DNA of 47,424 nt from Prevotella sp. UBA4268 (GCA_002395135.1 DGWC01000066.1:1-47424), one strand, 5' to 3'. Counted from the first letter of the stretch, positions 1 to 8,534 are shown. Notes: generated by a model from the sequence alone, not told the origin. Program-made: numbers and translations.

Positions 1-561
<561 letters not shown>

Positions 562-594
562 GCCCTTGAGGTGACTTTTCAAGAAGCAAGTAAT

Positions 595-634
595 CGGGAG
601 AACCTGCGAAAGTAGGCTCTCCCGTGTTGTTTTA
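595..634 (+). terminator. Probable intrinsic terminator of clpB
   Basis: A GC-rich stem CGGGAGA (595-601) pairs with TCTCCCG (618-624). Inside it, CCTGC and GTAGG flank a GAAA tetraloop, and a T-rich stretch follows. It lies 34 bases after the clpB stop codon. Confidence 0.7.
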
Positions 635-671
635 CAGCAGAACGGATGTCGGATATCGCCCCAACCGAGCG

Positions 672-803
672 GTAAATTATATTAATTTGCTGCGCAATTT
701 AATGTAATTTGAAAAGTAAATTAATGTAATTTGCACGGTAAATTAATATAATTTACTTTTCAAATCAATTTGATCTATCATTCAAATCAATATGATTTGC
801 TGA
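672..803. repeat. 22-bp-period tandem array of 15-nt dyads, six units
   Basis: Six consecutive units of exactly 22 bases start at 672, 694, 716, 738, 760 and 782. Each has a roughly 15-nt inverted repeat of form 6-3-6 and a 7-nt spacer. Dyad examples are AAATTA-TAT-TAATTT (unit 1), AAATTA-ATG-TAATTT (unit 3), AAATTA-ATA-TAATTT (unit 4) and AAATCA-ATA-TGATTT (unit 6). Units 2 and 5 are imperfect. Spacers vary. The array is AT-rich, has no coding potential, and lies between the clpB terminator and the glutamine synthetase promoter. Its function is unknown. Confidence 0.8.
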
Positions 804-964
804 AGCGTTCCGATGCTTTGCTCCGAAAAGAGTGCCTGTTTCGCGGCGGCATTCTCATGCTTTTTCACGGGCAATGCGTTACTCTAATCAGCAGAAGGCA
901 CCGCCGATGCCGGCACGGCCTTTTTTCCTTTTATGCATAAATTATGCAAAAAACGGGTGTTCTT

Positions 965-996
965 TTTGGTGCTGTTCCCTTTTTTATATATCTTTG
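965..996 (+). promoter_or_regulatory. Bacteroidota sigma-ABfr-type promoter of the glutamine synthetase gene
   Basis: The -33 element TTTG (965-968) and the -7 element TATCTTTG (989-996) are separated by 20 bases, matching the Bacteroidota primary promoter consensus. Transcription should start near 1003, giving a leader of about 40 bases before the ATG at 1045. Confidence 0.8.
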
Positions 997-1044
997 CCAG
1001 CAGAATAATAACATAACAGTCTAACTAATTTTTTTATCATAACC

Positions 1045-2550
1045 ATGACAGACCCCATCATTGCAATGAATGCCAACCCCGTGGTGGCCTTCTTGCAGAA
1101 ATCGCCCGAGTCATTTACAAAGGCAGACATCATCCGCTACATCGAGAAAAATGAAATCAAAATGGTGAATTTCATGTATCCCGGTGGCGACGGAAAACTG
1201 AAAACACTCAACTTCGTCATCACCAACATGGCCTATCTCGACACCATCCTCACATGCGGTGAGCGCGTCGACGGCAGCAGCCTCTTCTCGTTTATCGAGG
1301 CAGGCAGCAGCGACCTCTATGTGCTGCCGCGCTACTGCACCGCTTTCGTAGACCCCTTTGCCGAGATTCCCACGCTCTGCATGCTCTGCTCTTATTTCGA
1401 TAAAGACGGCAATCTGCTGGCCAGTTCGCCGGAGAACACACTCGCCAAGGCATCGCGCGCCTTCACCGAGGTGACAGGCATGGAGTTCCAGGCCATGGGC
1501 GAACTGGAATACTACGTGATTTCCGAGGACGAGGAACTCTATCCCGCCATCGACCAGCACGGCTATCATGAGTCGGCTCCCTATGCCAAGACCAACCTCT
1601 TCCGCCAACAGTGCATGCAATACATTGCGCAGGCAGGCGGACAGATTAAATACGGCCACTCTGAGGTGGGCAACTTCAAGCAAGAAGGATTGGTGTACGA
1701 ACAGAACGAGATTGAGTTCCTGCCCGTGCGCGTGGAGGAGGCTGCCGACCAGTTGATGCTGGCCAAATGGATCATCCGCAACCTGGCCTACGAATATGGT
1801 TACAATGTTACCTTCGCTCCGAAGATTACCACCGGCAAGGCTGGCAGCGGACTGCACATCCACATGCGCATAGTGAAAGACGGACGGAACATGATGCTCA
1901 GCAACGGCTCTCTCAGCGAAGATGCGCGCCGCATGATTGCCGGTATGATGGAATTGGCACCCAGCATCACTGCCTTCGGCAACAAGAACCCCACCAGTTA
2001 TTTCCGCCTGGTGCCGCATCAGGAAGCACCCACCAACGTTTGCTGGGGCGACCGCAACCGCTCCGTGCTGGTGCGTGTGCCGTTAGGATGGACCGCCGAT
2101 GCCGACATGTGCTGCATTGCCAATCCGCTGGAGCAGCCGAGCCATATCGACAAGACCATGAAGCAGACCGTGGAGATGCGCTCGCCCGACGGCAGTGCCG
2201 ACCTCTATCAGTTGCTGGCCGGGCTCTGTGTGGCCTGCCGTCACGGCTTTGAGATGCAGAACGCGCTCGAACTGGCAGAGAAGACCTATGTGAACGTGAA
2301 TATCCACGACGCTGCCAATGCCGACAAACTGGCGCAGTTGGCACAACTGCCCGACAGTTGTGTGGCATCGGCCGACTGTCTGGAGCGTCAGCGTGCCGTG
2401 TTCGAAGAGCGCGGCGTGTTCAGCAAGGCGATGATCGACGGCATCCTGCAACAACTGCGCGCCTTCAACGACCAGACACTGCGACGCGACATCGAGCACA
2501 ATCCCGAGGAAATTCAACAACTCGTGGAAACCTATTTCCACTGCGGATAA
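1045..2550 (+). CDS. glnA: Glutamine synthetase family protein (type I-like)
   Basis: Glutamine synthetase condenses glutamate and ammonia using ATP, in the cytoplasm. The protein has 501 residues. The N-terminal beta-grasp part (about 1-110) leads into the catalytic domain, with metal and substrate signatures GELEYYV, HSEVGNFKQE, a KAGSGLHIHM histidine motif, NPTSYFRLVPHQEAP and the RNRSVLVRVP arginine motif. The length fits GS type I rather than the roughly 700-residue GSIII common in this phylum. No conserved adenylylation loop could be confirmed by eye. The start at 1045 fits the promoter and the family's N-terminus. It is monocistronic, with its own promoter and terminator. The upstream 22-bp array could affect its expression, but that is inference. 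Confidence 0.88.
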   Translation: MTDPIIAMNANPVVAFLQKSPESFTKADIIRYIEKNEIKMVNFMYPGGDGKLKTLNFVITNMAYLDTILTCGERVDGSSLFSFIEAGSSDLYVLPRYCTAFVDPFAEIPTLCMLCSYFDKDGNLLASSPENTLAKASRAFTEVTGMEFQAMGELEYYVISEDEELYPAIDQHGYHESAPYAKTNLFRQQCMQYIAQAGGQIKYGHSEVGNFKQEGLVYEQNEIEFLPVRVEEAADQLMLAKWIIRNLAYEYGYNVTFAPKITTGKAGSGLHIHMRIVKDGRNMMLSNGSLSEDARRMIAGMMELAPSITAFGNKNPTSYFRLVPHQEAPTNVCWGDRNRSVLVRVPLGWTADADMCCIANPLEQPSHIDKTMKQTVEMRSPDGSADLYQLLAGLCVACRHGFEMQNALELAEKTYVNVNIHDAANADKLAQLAQLPDSCVASADCLERQRAVFEERGVFSKAMIDGILQQLRAFNDQTLRRDIEHNPEEIQQLVETYFHCG

Positions 2551-2559
2551 TATTTTTTC

Positions 2560-2600
2560 AAGAGGTGAGAATGAATGTTTCTCGCCTCTTTTCTTTTTTT
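2560..2600 (+). terminator. Intrinsic terminator of the glutamine synthetase gene
   Basis: The stem AAGAGGTGAGAA (2560-2571) pairs with TTCTCGCCTCTT (2579-2590), with one G-T pair, and is followed by a T tract. The left arm is nearly the same as that of the terminator at 5004-5040. Confidence 0.85.
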
Positions 2601-2867
2601 TACTCTATTTGTCTTAATTCCATTTCTTTTTAATGTTAAAAAAGTAAAGAATTAAGATTAATGTAAAGTCTTTTTGATATTTTACATAAAAGATGTTAAT
2701 TCTGTTGCTCTTCGTGAACTTATGTGAACAATGTTTAATATTATTTTGTATCTTAACGCAAAGTTTACCAACTTAGCATAAAGACTTAAGGGCGAACAAA
2801 TTGAAAAAATCAGTTTTGCAAGTTGAAAACTGCAGAACTAAATTATGAATTTATTAAAAGACAAGGG
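2601..2867 (+). promoter_or_regulatory. AT-rich upstream region of the first secreted-protein cassette
   Basis: There is no coding potential. A weak -7-like element TATCTTAA (2749-2756) is followed four bases later by AAGTTT-N6-TTAGCAT (2761-2779). The same block, with the same 6-base gap, occurs just after the -7 box of the second cassette (5259-5277), so this is the best candidate start region. No convincing -33 box is visible. Confidence 0.4.
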
Positions 2868-4736
2868 ATGAAAAAACTATTACTTAAACAATGTATGAGT
2901 CTGCTAATAACAATTCTTTTTGGCGGATTGGAAATGCAAGCGCAAGACTATGACGTATCTTATCAGGTTAAGAATACGAAAGAAGACCGTGTTGACGTAA
3001 AAGTAAGGCGAAGCGATAAAAAGTGGACTTATTATTCGTCTGGTTGGGTTGAGGAAGAATATATGGGAGTGGTATTTGGCCGGTGGAATGCAGGAAAGAT
3101 TCCATACGCAACAGGAAGCCATAGTTATATGGTAGATGGGAAGAATAGGCAGGATGCATGGAATGGAGGCCCAAACGGTGAGCCTGCTACAATATATGAT
3201 TTTCAAGGTGTAAATAATTACGCACCAGACGGATTTCAGTATCACAATATTGCCCAAAATGATGGACTAGACGAAAACTATAATGATGGAACTGGAGGCT
3301 TTTTTGATTTAGGCGGTTGGGATGGTGCCGTAGAGTCGCATACCACATTCGATATTCCATGTCGGGGCGGTTATGTGTATTTTGAACCAGCCAAGAATGG
3401 AACGCTTACCGTGTATTTGCTACAGAATGGATGTGTTGACTTCTATGATAAAGAGCAAGACAAGAATGAGTATCAGTATATAAATGGTGTTAGGCAAAAT
3501 ACCCGTCATGCTAAAAATGCTCCCACTGGTTATGTATCATGGCGCCCGGTATTCATTACAGATGAACAAGGAAATGAAATTGAAATACCTGCGTCAAATC
3601 GTGTTGCCGTTGGTGGAACCAGAATGAACTATTCTGATTATAAAGCATATGTAGATTATTATGGTAATAACAAAAAGAAACAAGGCATTTACTTACGTGA
3701 GAGTCCTCATGTCAATCCGAAATATGTTAACTGGATGACTAATGGTGTAAATACAAGTAATGGCGTATGGACACCATCCTCAAGTTCGGATGAAACAAAT
3801 CCTTGGCCAGAGGATGGCGTCGGTAATAGAGTTACACGTGTGCCTAAAAACTTAGGTGGGGGGTACGTCTCGGTGATAAAAGCGTATACCAGATATACTT
3901 TCCCCGTGAAAGCCGGTAAGACATATTTTGTGTTTTCTAACCATTCAAAGATTGGTTTCTGTGGATATGGTTTTAAGGCCGATGCAACACAACCAACTTC
4001 ATCTTTAGAAATCAGTAATAACCAATCTGGCGTTTCGTTCTCTAATGGAACGCAATATAGGCAAGTAACCCTTACTGGTCGCACATTCAATGCCAATACT
4101 TGGACTTCTCTCTGTCTGCCTTTCAGCGTTTCCATCAATCAGATGAGAATCATATTCGGTGAGAATGTCGAAACCGTACACTTTAATCATATCGGCGAAG
4201 AAGATCATGTGGCCTATTTCGACCGCCATGTATACGACCAGATGATTGTGGCTGGTGTGCCGGTGTTCATCAAACCCAGTGTGGATGTCTCGAATCCGAC
4301 GTTCTATAACGTCACCGTCGAATCGCCCGAACCCAAGAATGTGTATAGTGAGCAGTACGGCTATACGTTCAAGGGCGTTTACGGCAGCGAGGACATGGGT
4401 GCGTATGGCTATTTCATCAACGACAAACTGTATTGGCTGAAAGACAAGACGATGGGCAGCGGCAGCATGCGCGCCTATTTCAAGGCCACGAGCGACAATA
4501 CAGGAGCAGGAGCCAAGGCGCTCGCAAACATCTCTTTCACTAAGGTATATGAAGACAGCGACAGCGAGACCACGGGCATTGTGGAGATGCTTTCTGAAAG
4601 AGCAGTGAGGGAAAGCGACGGGTTGTTTGATATTTACAATCTGAGCGGCATCAAGGTGCGCCGTCAGGCAACTTCTACAGAGGGACTGCCCAAGGGCATC
4701 TACGTGGTGAACGGAAAGAAAGTAACGGTGAAATAA
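2868..4736 (+). CDS. Secreted protein with BspA-type C-terminal module, function unknown
   Basis: I chose the ATG at 2868 because it begins a clear signal peptide (MKKLLLKQCMSLLITILFGG, ending near MQAQ). An in-frame ATG at 2823 would put 15 polar residues in front. The mature protein has about 600 residues. Residues up to about 400 match no family I recognise and are rich in Gly, Asn and Tyr. The later part has the recurring Prevotella module with TWTSLCLPFSVS, AGVPVFIKPS, FKGVYG and MRAYFKA. The end is GLPKGIYVVNGKKVTVK, resembling the final strands of type IX (type A) sorting domains. Base composition shifts from AT-rich to GC-richer near 4080, suggesting a mosaic gene. Twenty bases after its stop lies a small acidic-tailed gene; the cassette is repeated at 5509-8477. 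It is likely exported or surface-exposed. Confidence 0.75.
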   Translation: MKKLLLKQCMSLLITILFGGLEMQAQDYDVSYQVKNTKEDRVDVKVRRSDKKWTYYSSGWVEEEYMGVVFGRWNAGKIPYATGSHSYMVDGKNRQDAWNGGPNGEPATIYDFQGVNNYAPDGFQYHNIAQNDGLDENYNDGTGGFFDLGGWDGAVESHTTFDIPCRGGYVYFEPAKNGTLTVYLLQNGCVDFYDKEQDKNEYQYINGVRQNTRHAKNAPTGYVSWRPVFITDEQGNEIEIPASNRVAVGGTRMNYSDYKAYVDYYGNNKKKQGIYLRESPHVNPKYVNWMTNGVNTSNGVWTPSSSSDETNPWPEDGVGNRVTRVPKNLGGGYVSVIKAYTRYTFPVKAGKTYFVFSNHSKIGFCGYGFKADATQPTSSLEISNNQSGVSFSNGTQYRQVTLTGRTFNANTWTSLCLPFSVSINQMRIIFGENVETVHFNHIGEEDHVAYFDRHVYDQMIVAGVPVFIKPSVDVSNPTFYNVTVESPEPKNVYSEQYGYTFKGVYGSEDMGAYGYFINDKLYWLKDKTMGSGSMRAYFKATSDNTGAGAKALANISFTKVYEDSDSETTGIVEMLSERAVRESDGLFDIYNLSGIKVRRQATSTEGLPKGIYVVNGKKVTVK

Positions 4737-4756
4737 AGAATGAGGGAGGAAAGACA

Positions 4757-4978
4757 ATGAAAAATAACGCACAATACATACCACCTGGTACGGAGGTGTT
4801 TCACCTCAAAGTGGAAAATGTGGCCAATATGAACCCGCTGTCGGGAACCAACGTCAGCAACACCGGCGAGGGCGACACTCGCGATCCGGGCTCTATCGGT
4901 CTTGACAACAGCGGCGAGTTCGGCGATATCACGCCCGGTAAGCGCCAAAGCCTGTGGGACGATGATGATGATCTGTGA
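4757..4978 (+). CDS. Small acidic-tailed protein following a secreted protein (copy 1)
   Basis: This 73-residue protein is of a type I recognise only loosely from Bacteroidota genomes and cannot name. It begins MKNNAQYIPPGTEVFHLKVE, has no signal peptide or membrane segment, a Gly/Asn/Thr-rich middle, and ends in SLWDDDDDL. The start is supported by a strong Shine-Dalgarno-like GAGGGAGG upstream, unusual in this phylum. It starts 20 bases after the preceding secreted-protein gene, exactly as its counterpart at 8220 does. The two small proteins share the opening MKN, the YI-x-P-x-TE motif and an ending of LW plus three or four acidic residues. A partner or accessory role for the neighbouring secreted protein is inference. 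Confidence 0.7.
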   Translation: MKNNAQYIPPGTEVFHLKVENVANMNPLSGTNVSNTGEGDTRDPGSIGLDNSGEFGDITPGKRQSLWDDDDDL

Positions 4979-5003
4979 CTTCCGTTACGGACAAATATAT
5001 TCA

Positions 5004-5040
5004 AGAGGTGAGAGATGCCAGTCTCTCATCTCTTTTTCTT
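5004..5040 (+). terminator. Intrinsic terminator of the first cassette
   Basis: The stem AGAGGTGAGAGA (5004-5015) pairs with TCTCTCATCTCT (5022-5033), with one G-T pair, over a 6-base loop, followed by a long T-rich run. Confidence 0.85.
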
Positions 5041-5057
5041 TTGTTTTTATTTTACTC

Positions 5058-5126
5058 ACTCAAGTTTCTGAAGTAGTTAAGTAGTCAGTAGTTAAGTAGT
5101 TAAAGCCAAATGTATGGAGACAAAAT
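5058..5126. repeat. Truncated copy (69 bp) of a dispersed foldback element
   Basis: These 69 bases match 43364-43432 with a single substitution. They contain the repeated GTAGTTAAG words and the end TGGAGACAAAAT. Only the left part of the 190-bp element at 43356-43545 is present: the outer bases of the left terminal repeat and the whole right arm are missing. Confidence 0.9.
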
Positions 5127-5247
5127 GAATGACAAAAATCAATAAGATAGTGACGATAAATGTAATATATTTTTATTTCATTTGATAAATAATGTTAATT
5201 ATTGTGTGCTTTCGTTGATTAAATAATGCTGAACAAAAGAAATAATG

Positions 5248-5277
5248 TAACTTTGCACAAGTTTCGCCGTTTAGCAT
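5248..5277 (+). promoter_or_regulatory. Promoter -7 box and conserved start block of the second cassette
   Basis: TAACTTTG (5248-5255) fits the -7 consensus; no clear TTTG lies at the right distance upstream. AAGTTT-N6-TTAGCAT follows at 5259-5277, as it does upstream of the first cassette (2761-2779). The predicted leader is about 245 bases. Confidence 0.55.
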
Positions 5278-5350
5278 CTTGTTCAGAGAGGGGCGATTAT
5301 TATAAAAATAACATATAACGTATCTTGTATATTAGAATGTATTTTTTGAA

Positions 5351-5443
5351 GGTTTATAGGAAGCATACCGTACACTGTGGCCAAAAGGTTACCGCAGCAA
5401 GAGTGTATTGTTCCCCTCCGCCTGGTCGCTGACCGTCAAAACC
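5351..5443 (+). promoter_or_regulatory. Structured 5' leader RNA, candidate cis-regulatory element
   Basis: The leader between promoter and gene can fold into a branched structure. An outer helix GGTTT (5351-5355) pairs with AAACC (5439-5443). One long arm has GGAA/TTCC (5359-5362 with 5411-5414), TACACT/AGTGTA (5371-5376 with 5402-5407) and an apical GTGGCC-AAAA-GG...CCGC hairpin. A second hairpin, GGTC-GCT-GACC, lies at 5424-5434. The segment is GC-richer than its surroundings. I cannot match it to a named riboswitch or RNA family. Confidence 0.4.
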
Positions 5444-5508
5444 TCATAAAAACTCTCGAATAATAAAATAGCATATAAAATTAATTAACTAATGATATTC
5501 TCAAGCAA

Positions 5509-8199
5509 ATGAAAAAATTGTTACTATTATTGTGCGTTTTCATCTTTGCCTTTGTTGCAAAAGCATCTACGCTTAGTGTTTCCGTAGATGGCAATACAGC
5601 GACTATTACAGTTGATGGAGACGAGTATTATGACTTGAACAACGCCAGTCTATTGGGTGATTCGGAAAGTTCTGTGAGAAATTGCGAGAATCTTGTATTC
5701 GTTGGCAAGTTTAGTAGTGTTCAAGGACTACAAGGCTTTCCTAATGTGAAGAGTGTTGATTACAAGGATGCTCAGTTCCAAGATTATTCCAATATGACAT
5801 TTTCTTATTGGAGGAGTACGATTGAAACTGCAATTACTTCCAAGTTTTGTACTGGTAGAATCGAGCGAGATAAAACATTCGATCAAAACGGTTGTCCAAA
5901 CTTGGTGACGGTAGAGTTTAACGGCGGAATTGTGACTGGTATTTATCAGAATGCTGGTACATCACCTCATCTGAAGAATTTGAAATTCAACGAGGGTGTA
6001 ACAGAAATAACTGATCAGGCTTTTAAAAATATACTTCAAACGGGACAATGTGAAGTTACAGAAATCGTTTTTCCTAAAACTTTGAAAAGAGTTGGAGCAG
6101 AGGCGTTCTTTCAGTGTTCGAATTTAGAGGACGTAACAATGGAAATGCTGGAACTGGAACCAAATGAGTCCTGCACATTTGGAGATTATGCATTTGGTTC
6201 ATGTTTTAATATAAAGCATGTTACTCTATCTGAGGGAGTAGGGGAGATTAGTAAAGGCATGTTTGACAAGTGTGGCATGTTGGAATCAATACGAATTCCG
6301 ACTACGTGTAAAACAATACACGAAGAGGCATTTAATATTTGTGGCAGTTTGCATACTGTGATTATCCCAGAAGGTGTTGAATTAATAGAGAAAAAAGCTT
6401 TTCTGAACTCTGGATTAACAGACATTTATGTAATGGCTACATCTAAGGAAAAAGTACCGAGAATATATGCTTTAAGTAGCGCATCTGATTCTAATGGAAC
6501 ATTTTCCAGTGGTGAAGTATCCGCAAATACGGCGGATCCTTCAGGAACTCATAGGGGTGACATAGAAAACGCCACAGAAGAAGAAATCCTTAAATGGTAT
6601 CAAAATGAATTCTCTAGTGCAGGTCTTGAAGTTGGAGGTGGTAATTGTCTTGTGCAATTGCATTATCCAGAAAGTATGAGGTATTTCTATGATGGCGTTG
6701 ACAATCCTTTGACAGATCAAGTCGAAACAGCAAGTGACTGGTTCTACAAAATGGATCCTTTGCAAGATGCGGATGTAACTGCAAAAACGGATTCTATGAC
6801 AACATGGATTTCTGACGCTTATAAAGCGGGAACAAACCAGCATCCTGTTTTCGGTCCCGATAAGAATGGAAGATATTGGCCAACACGTGTTGATTATCCG
6901 GTTAGGATCCTTTCAGGCAAACCAGCAGATGTGAATGTTCCTACATCTTTGGGATGGCGGCAGTTGCCATTGCAGAAAGTCGCAGGAAATGATGATTTCA
7001 TCTTCACGAAAAAGTATGATAATACTTGGTATACGATGTGTTTCCCTTGGGATATGGATGACAATACATTGTTCCGTGCTTTCAATCAGGACTGCGAAAT
7101 CACAGAATTCGTTGGAGTAGAAGTCATTAAAACGGATGACGAATCGACAGATGACGTTGAGTACAGTTTGGTATTCCATTTTGATAAGGTTGCAAGTACT
7201 TATTATGTAACAGAAAACCATAGAACCGATAGTTTAAGGTATGAACGAATAACTGGGCATACCGAGAATAATAGAGAGACGACCAGAACAGAGCAAGTGA
7301 ACGGCCCTGGTGGTACAATATATAAAAAGTATTATACCTATCAGCGCGTAAAAGGTGATACGGGGCCTGAGTTTGTATATTGGCCGTTTAATCTTCCATC
7401 AGAAAGGAAAAACTGGTCAACGGCACAAAAGGAGATGGTGGATAGGTATGCCAGTATACAGCACTTAATGGTGTATGCAGGGCATCCGTATATGATACAT
7501 CCATCAATCGGTGCTAGTCCTGGAAATCCTGCTGACTGCTCTTTTGCTGGTGTGAAAAAATTGACAACAGATTATAATCAGTTAGCCCTGGATAATGCCG
7601 TGACGAAAATTGCGACAACGGACGGAGAGGCATATCTGAGTAGTGTTGATCATGCAGGTGTAACACCTTTTGTAAATCCTGAGAATGGTGGCGGCGGTAG
7701 TTATACTTTTATCGGTAATGTCGGTGAAAATGCTAAGGACATGTTGGCCCAGTCAAATCCTGCATATTTCCTTGCTGTAACCAATCCAACTGGTGAAGGT
7801 GGAAAAGCAGATAAAACAGATCTTGACCAGATATATCCTAAGTTCTATCGTAAGACATCGGGTGGAGTAGGTAAGTGGTCTCAGTATTCTGCCATTATCT
7901 GTCCAGATGCTAATGCCCTTGCAAATATTGAAGGTTTGGACGGCATGCCAGTAACGCAAACTTCTGGATCCGGTGCGAAAGGTTTTGATGTGGTCTTCGG
8001 CGAATGGGAAGTGGTGACTCCGACTGCTATTGATGAGATTATCGCTGATGCAGAAAGAGCAGACCAGCCTGTAAAGAAAGTGAATATGAATGTTGTGTTC
8101 AACATCAATGGCGAGGTTGTTCGTGAAGGCACTCCTTCTGTAGAGGGACTTCCTAAGGGACTTTATATTGTGAATGGTAAGAAGTATATGGTAAAATAA
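5509..8199 (+). CDS. BspA-like leucine-rich-repeat surface protein
   Basis: This 896-residue protein has an N-terminal signal peptide (MKKLLLLLCVFIFAFVAKAS). Residues of about 120-310 hold BspA-type (LRR_5) repeats, for example LKNLKFNEGVTEITDQAF, VFPKTLKRVGAEAFFQCSNL and IRIPTTCKTIHEEAF. The later part carries the same recurring module as the protein at 2868-4736 (NTWYTMCFPWDMD; VYAGHPYMIHPS), and it ends GLPKGLYIVNGKKYMVK. BspA-like proteins of oral and gut Bacteroidota are surface-exposed and often bind host or bacterial ligands; the ligand here is unknown. The gene is uniformly AT-rich, unlike its core-gene neighbours, suggesting an accessory origin. It forms a cassette with the small gene 20 bases downstream. 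Confidence 0.85.
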   Translation: MKKLLLLLCVFIFAFVAKASTLSVSVDGNTATITVDGDEYYDLNNASLLGDSESSVRNCENLVFVGKFSSVQGLQGFPNVKSVDYKDAQFQDYSNMTFSYWRSTIETAITSKFCTGRIERDKTFDQNGCPNLVTVEFNGGIVTGIYQNAGTSPHLKNLKFNEGVTEITDQAFKNILQTGQCEVTEIVFPKTLKRVGAEAFFQCSNLEDVTMEMLELEPNESCTFGDYAFGSCFNIKHVTLSEGVGEISKGMFDKCGMLESIRIPTTCKTIHEEAFNICGSLHTVIIPEGVELIEKKAFLNSGLTDIYVMATSKEKVPRIYALSSASDSNGTFSSGEVSANTADPSGTHRGDIENATEEEILKWYQNEFSSAGLEVGGGNCLVQLHYPESMRYFYDGVDNPLTDQVETASDWFYKMDPLQDADVTAKTDSMTTWISDAYKAGTNQHPVFGPDKNGRYWPTRVDYPVRILSGKPADVNVPTSLGWRQLPLQKVAGNDDFIFTKKYDNTWYTMCFPWDMDDNTLFRAFNQDCEITEFVGVEVIKTDDESTDDVEYSLVFHFDKVASTYYVTENHRTDSLRYERITGHTENNRETTRTEQVNGPGGTIYKKYYTYQRVKGDTGPEFVYWPFNLPSERKNWSTAQKEMVDRYASIQHLMVYAGHPYMIHPSIGASPGNPADCSFAGVKKLTTDYNQLALDNAVTKIATTDGEAYLSSVDHAGVTPFVNPENGGGGSYTFIGNVGENAKDMLAQSNPAYFLAVTNPTGEGGKADKTDLDQIYPKFYRKTSGGVGKWSQYSAIICPDANALANIEGLDGMPVTQTSGSGAKGFDVVFGEWEVVTPTAIDEIIADAERADQPVKKVNMNVVFNINGEVVREGTPSVEGLPKGLYIVNGKKYMVK

Positions 8200-8219
8200 A
8201 TGTAAGGAGGAACTAAAAT

Positions 8220-8477
8220 ATGAAAAATGTTTATATTGCCCCTGTTACAGAGACCACAAAAATAGAGATATCCTCATTTGTTTGTGCCAGCCCAGTATAT
8301 AGATTGTCGCGATATGCAGAATGGGGAGATGAAGGTACTTATGCACCATCAGAATGGGTGAATGAAAAGAAGCCCACAGAGTCCCTTCCTGGCTATCCTA
8401 AGGTTACGGTGATTATGGACGATCCTGATGATTTGCCAAGCCGTTCCAAGGGCGGCCTTTGGACAGATGATGATTAA
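8220..8477 (+). CDS. Small acidic-tailed protein following a secreted protein (copy 2)
   Basis: This 85-residue protein starts MKNVYIAPVTETTKIEISS and ends in GGLWTDDD, with an additional acidic patch (MDDPDD) near residue 70. It has one cysteine, no signal peptide and no membrane segment. The start is preceded by AAGGAGG, a strong Shine-Dalgarno-like sequence. The 20-base gap from the BspA-like gene is the same as in the first cassette, and the N-terminal motif and acidic Trp-containing tail match the protein at 4757-4978. I do not know a function. A chaperone, anchor or signalling peptide linked to the secreted partner are all possible. Confidence 0.7.
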   Translation: MKNVYIAPVTETTKIEISSFVCASPVYRLSRYAEWGDEGTYAPSEWVNEKKPTESLPGYPKVTVIMDDPDDLPSRSKGGLWTDDD

Positions 8478-8534
8478 CTTCAGATACCAACCGAAGTAGT
8501 ATTAGTTTTTCACAATACTTGAGTTAATTAGTGG

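Noticed and set aside
672..803. CRISPR array
   Set aside because: No conserved repeat alternates with unique spacers. The whole 22-bp unit is related throughout, and no cas genes are present.
4005..4784. 259-codon minus-strand frame
   Set aside because: It is antisense to the secreted protein gene and has no family resemblance; the plus-strand frame continues with recognised motifs.
5351..5443. Signal recognition particle RNA or 6S RNA
   Set aside because: The conserved SRP loop (GGAAG with the A-rich bulge) is missing, and the fold is branched rather than one long hairpin, so I kept only a generic structured leader.
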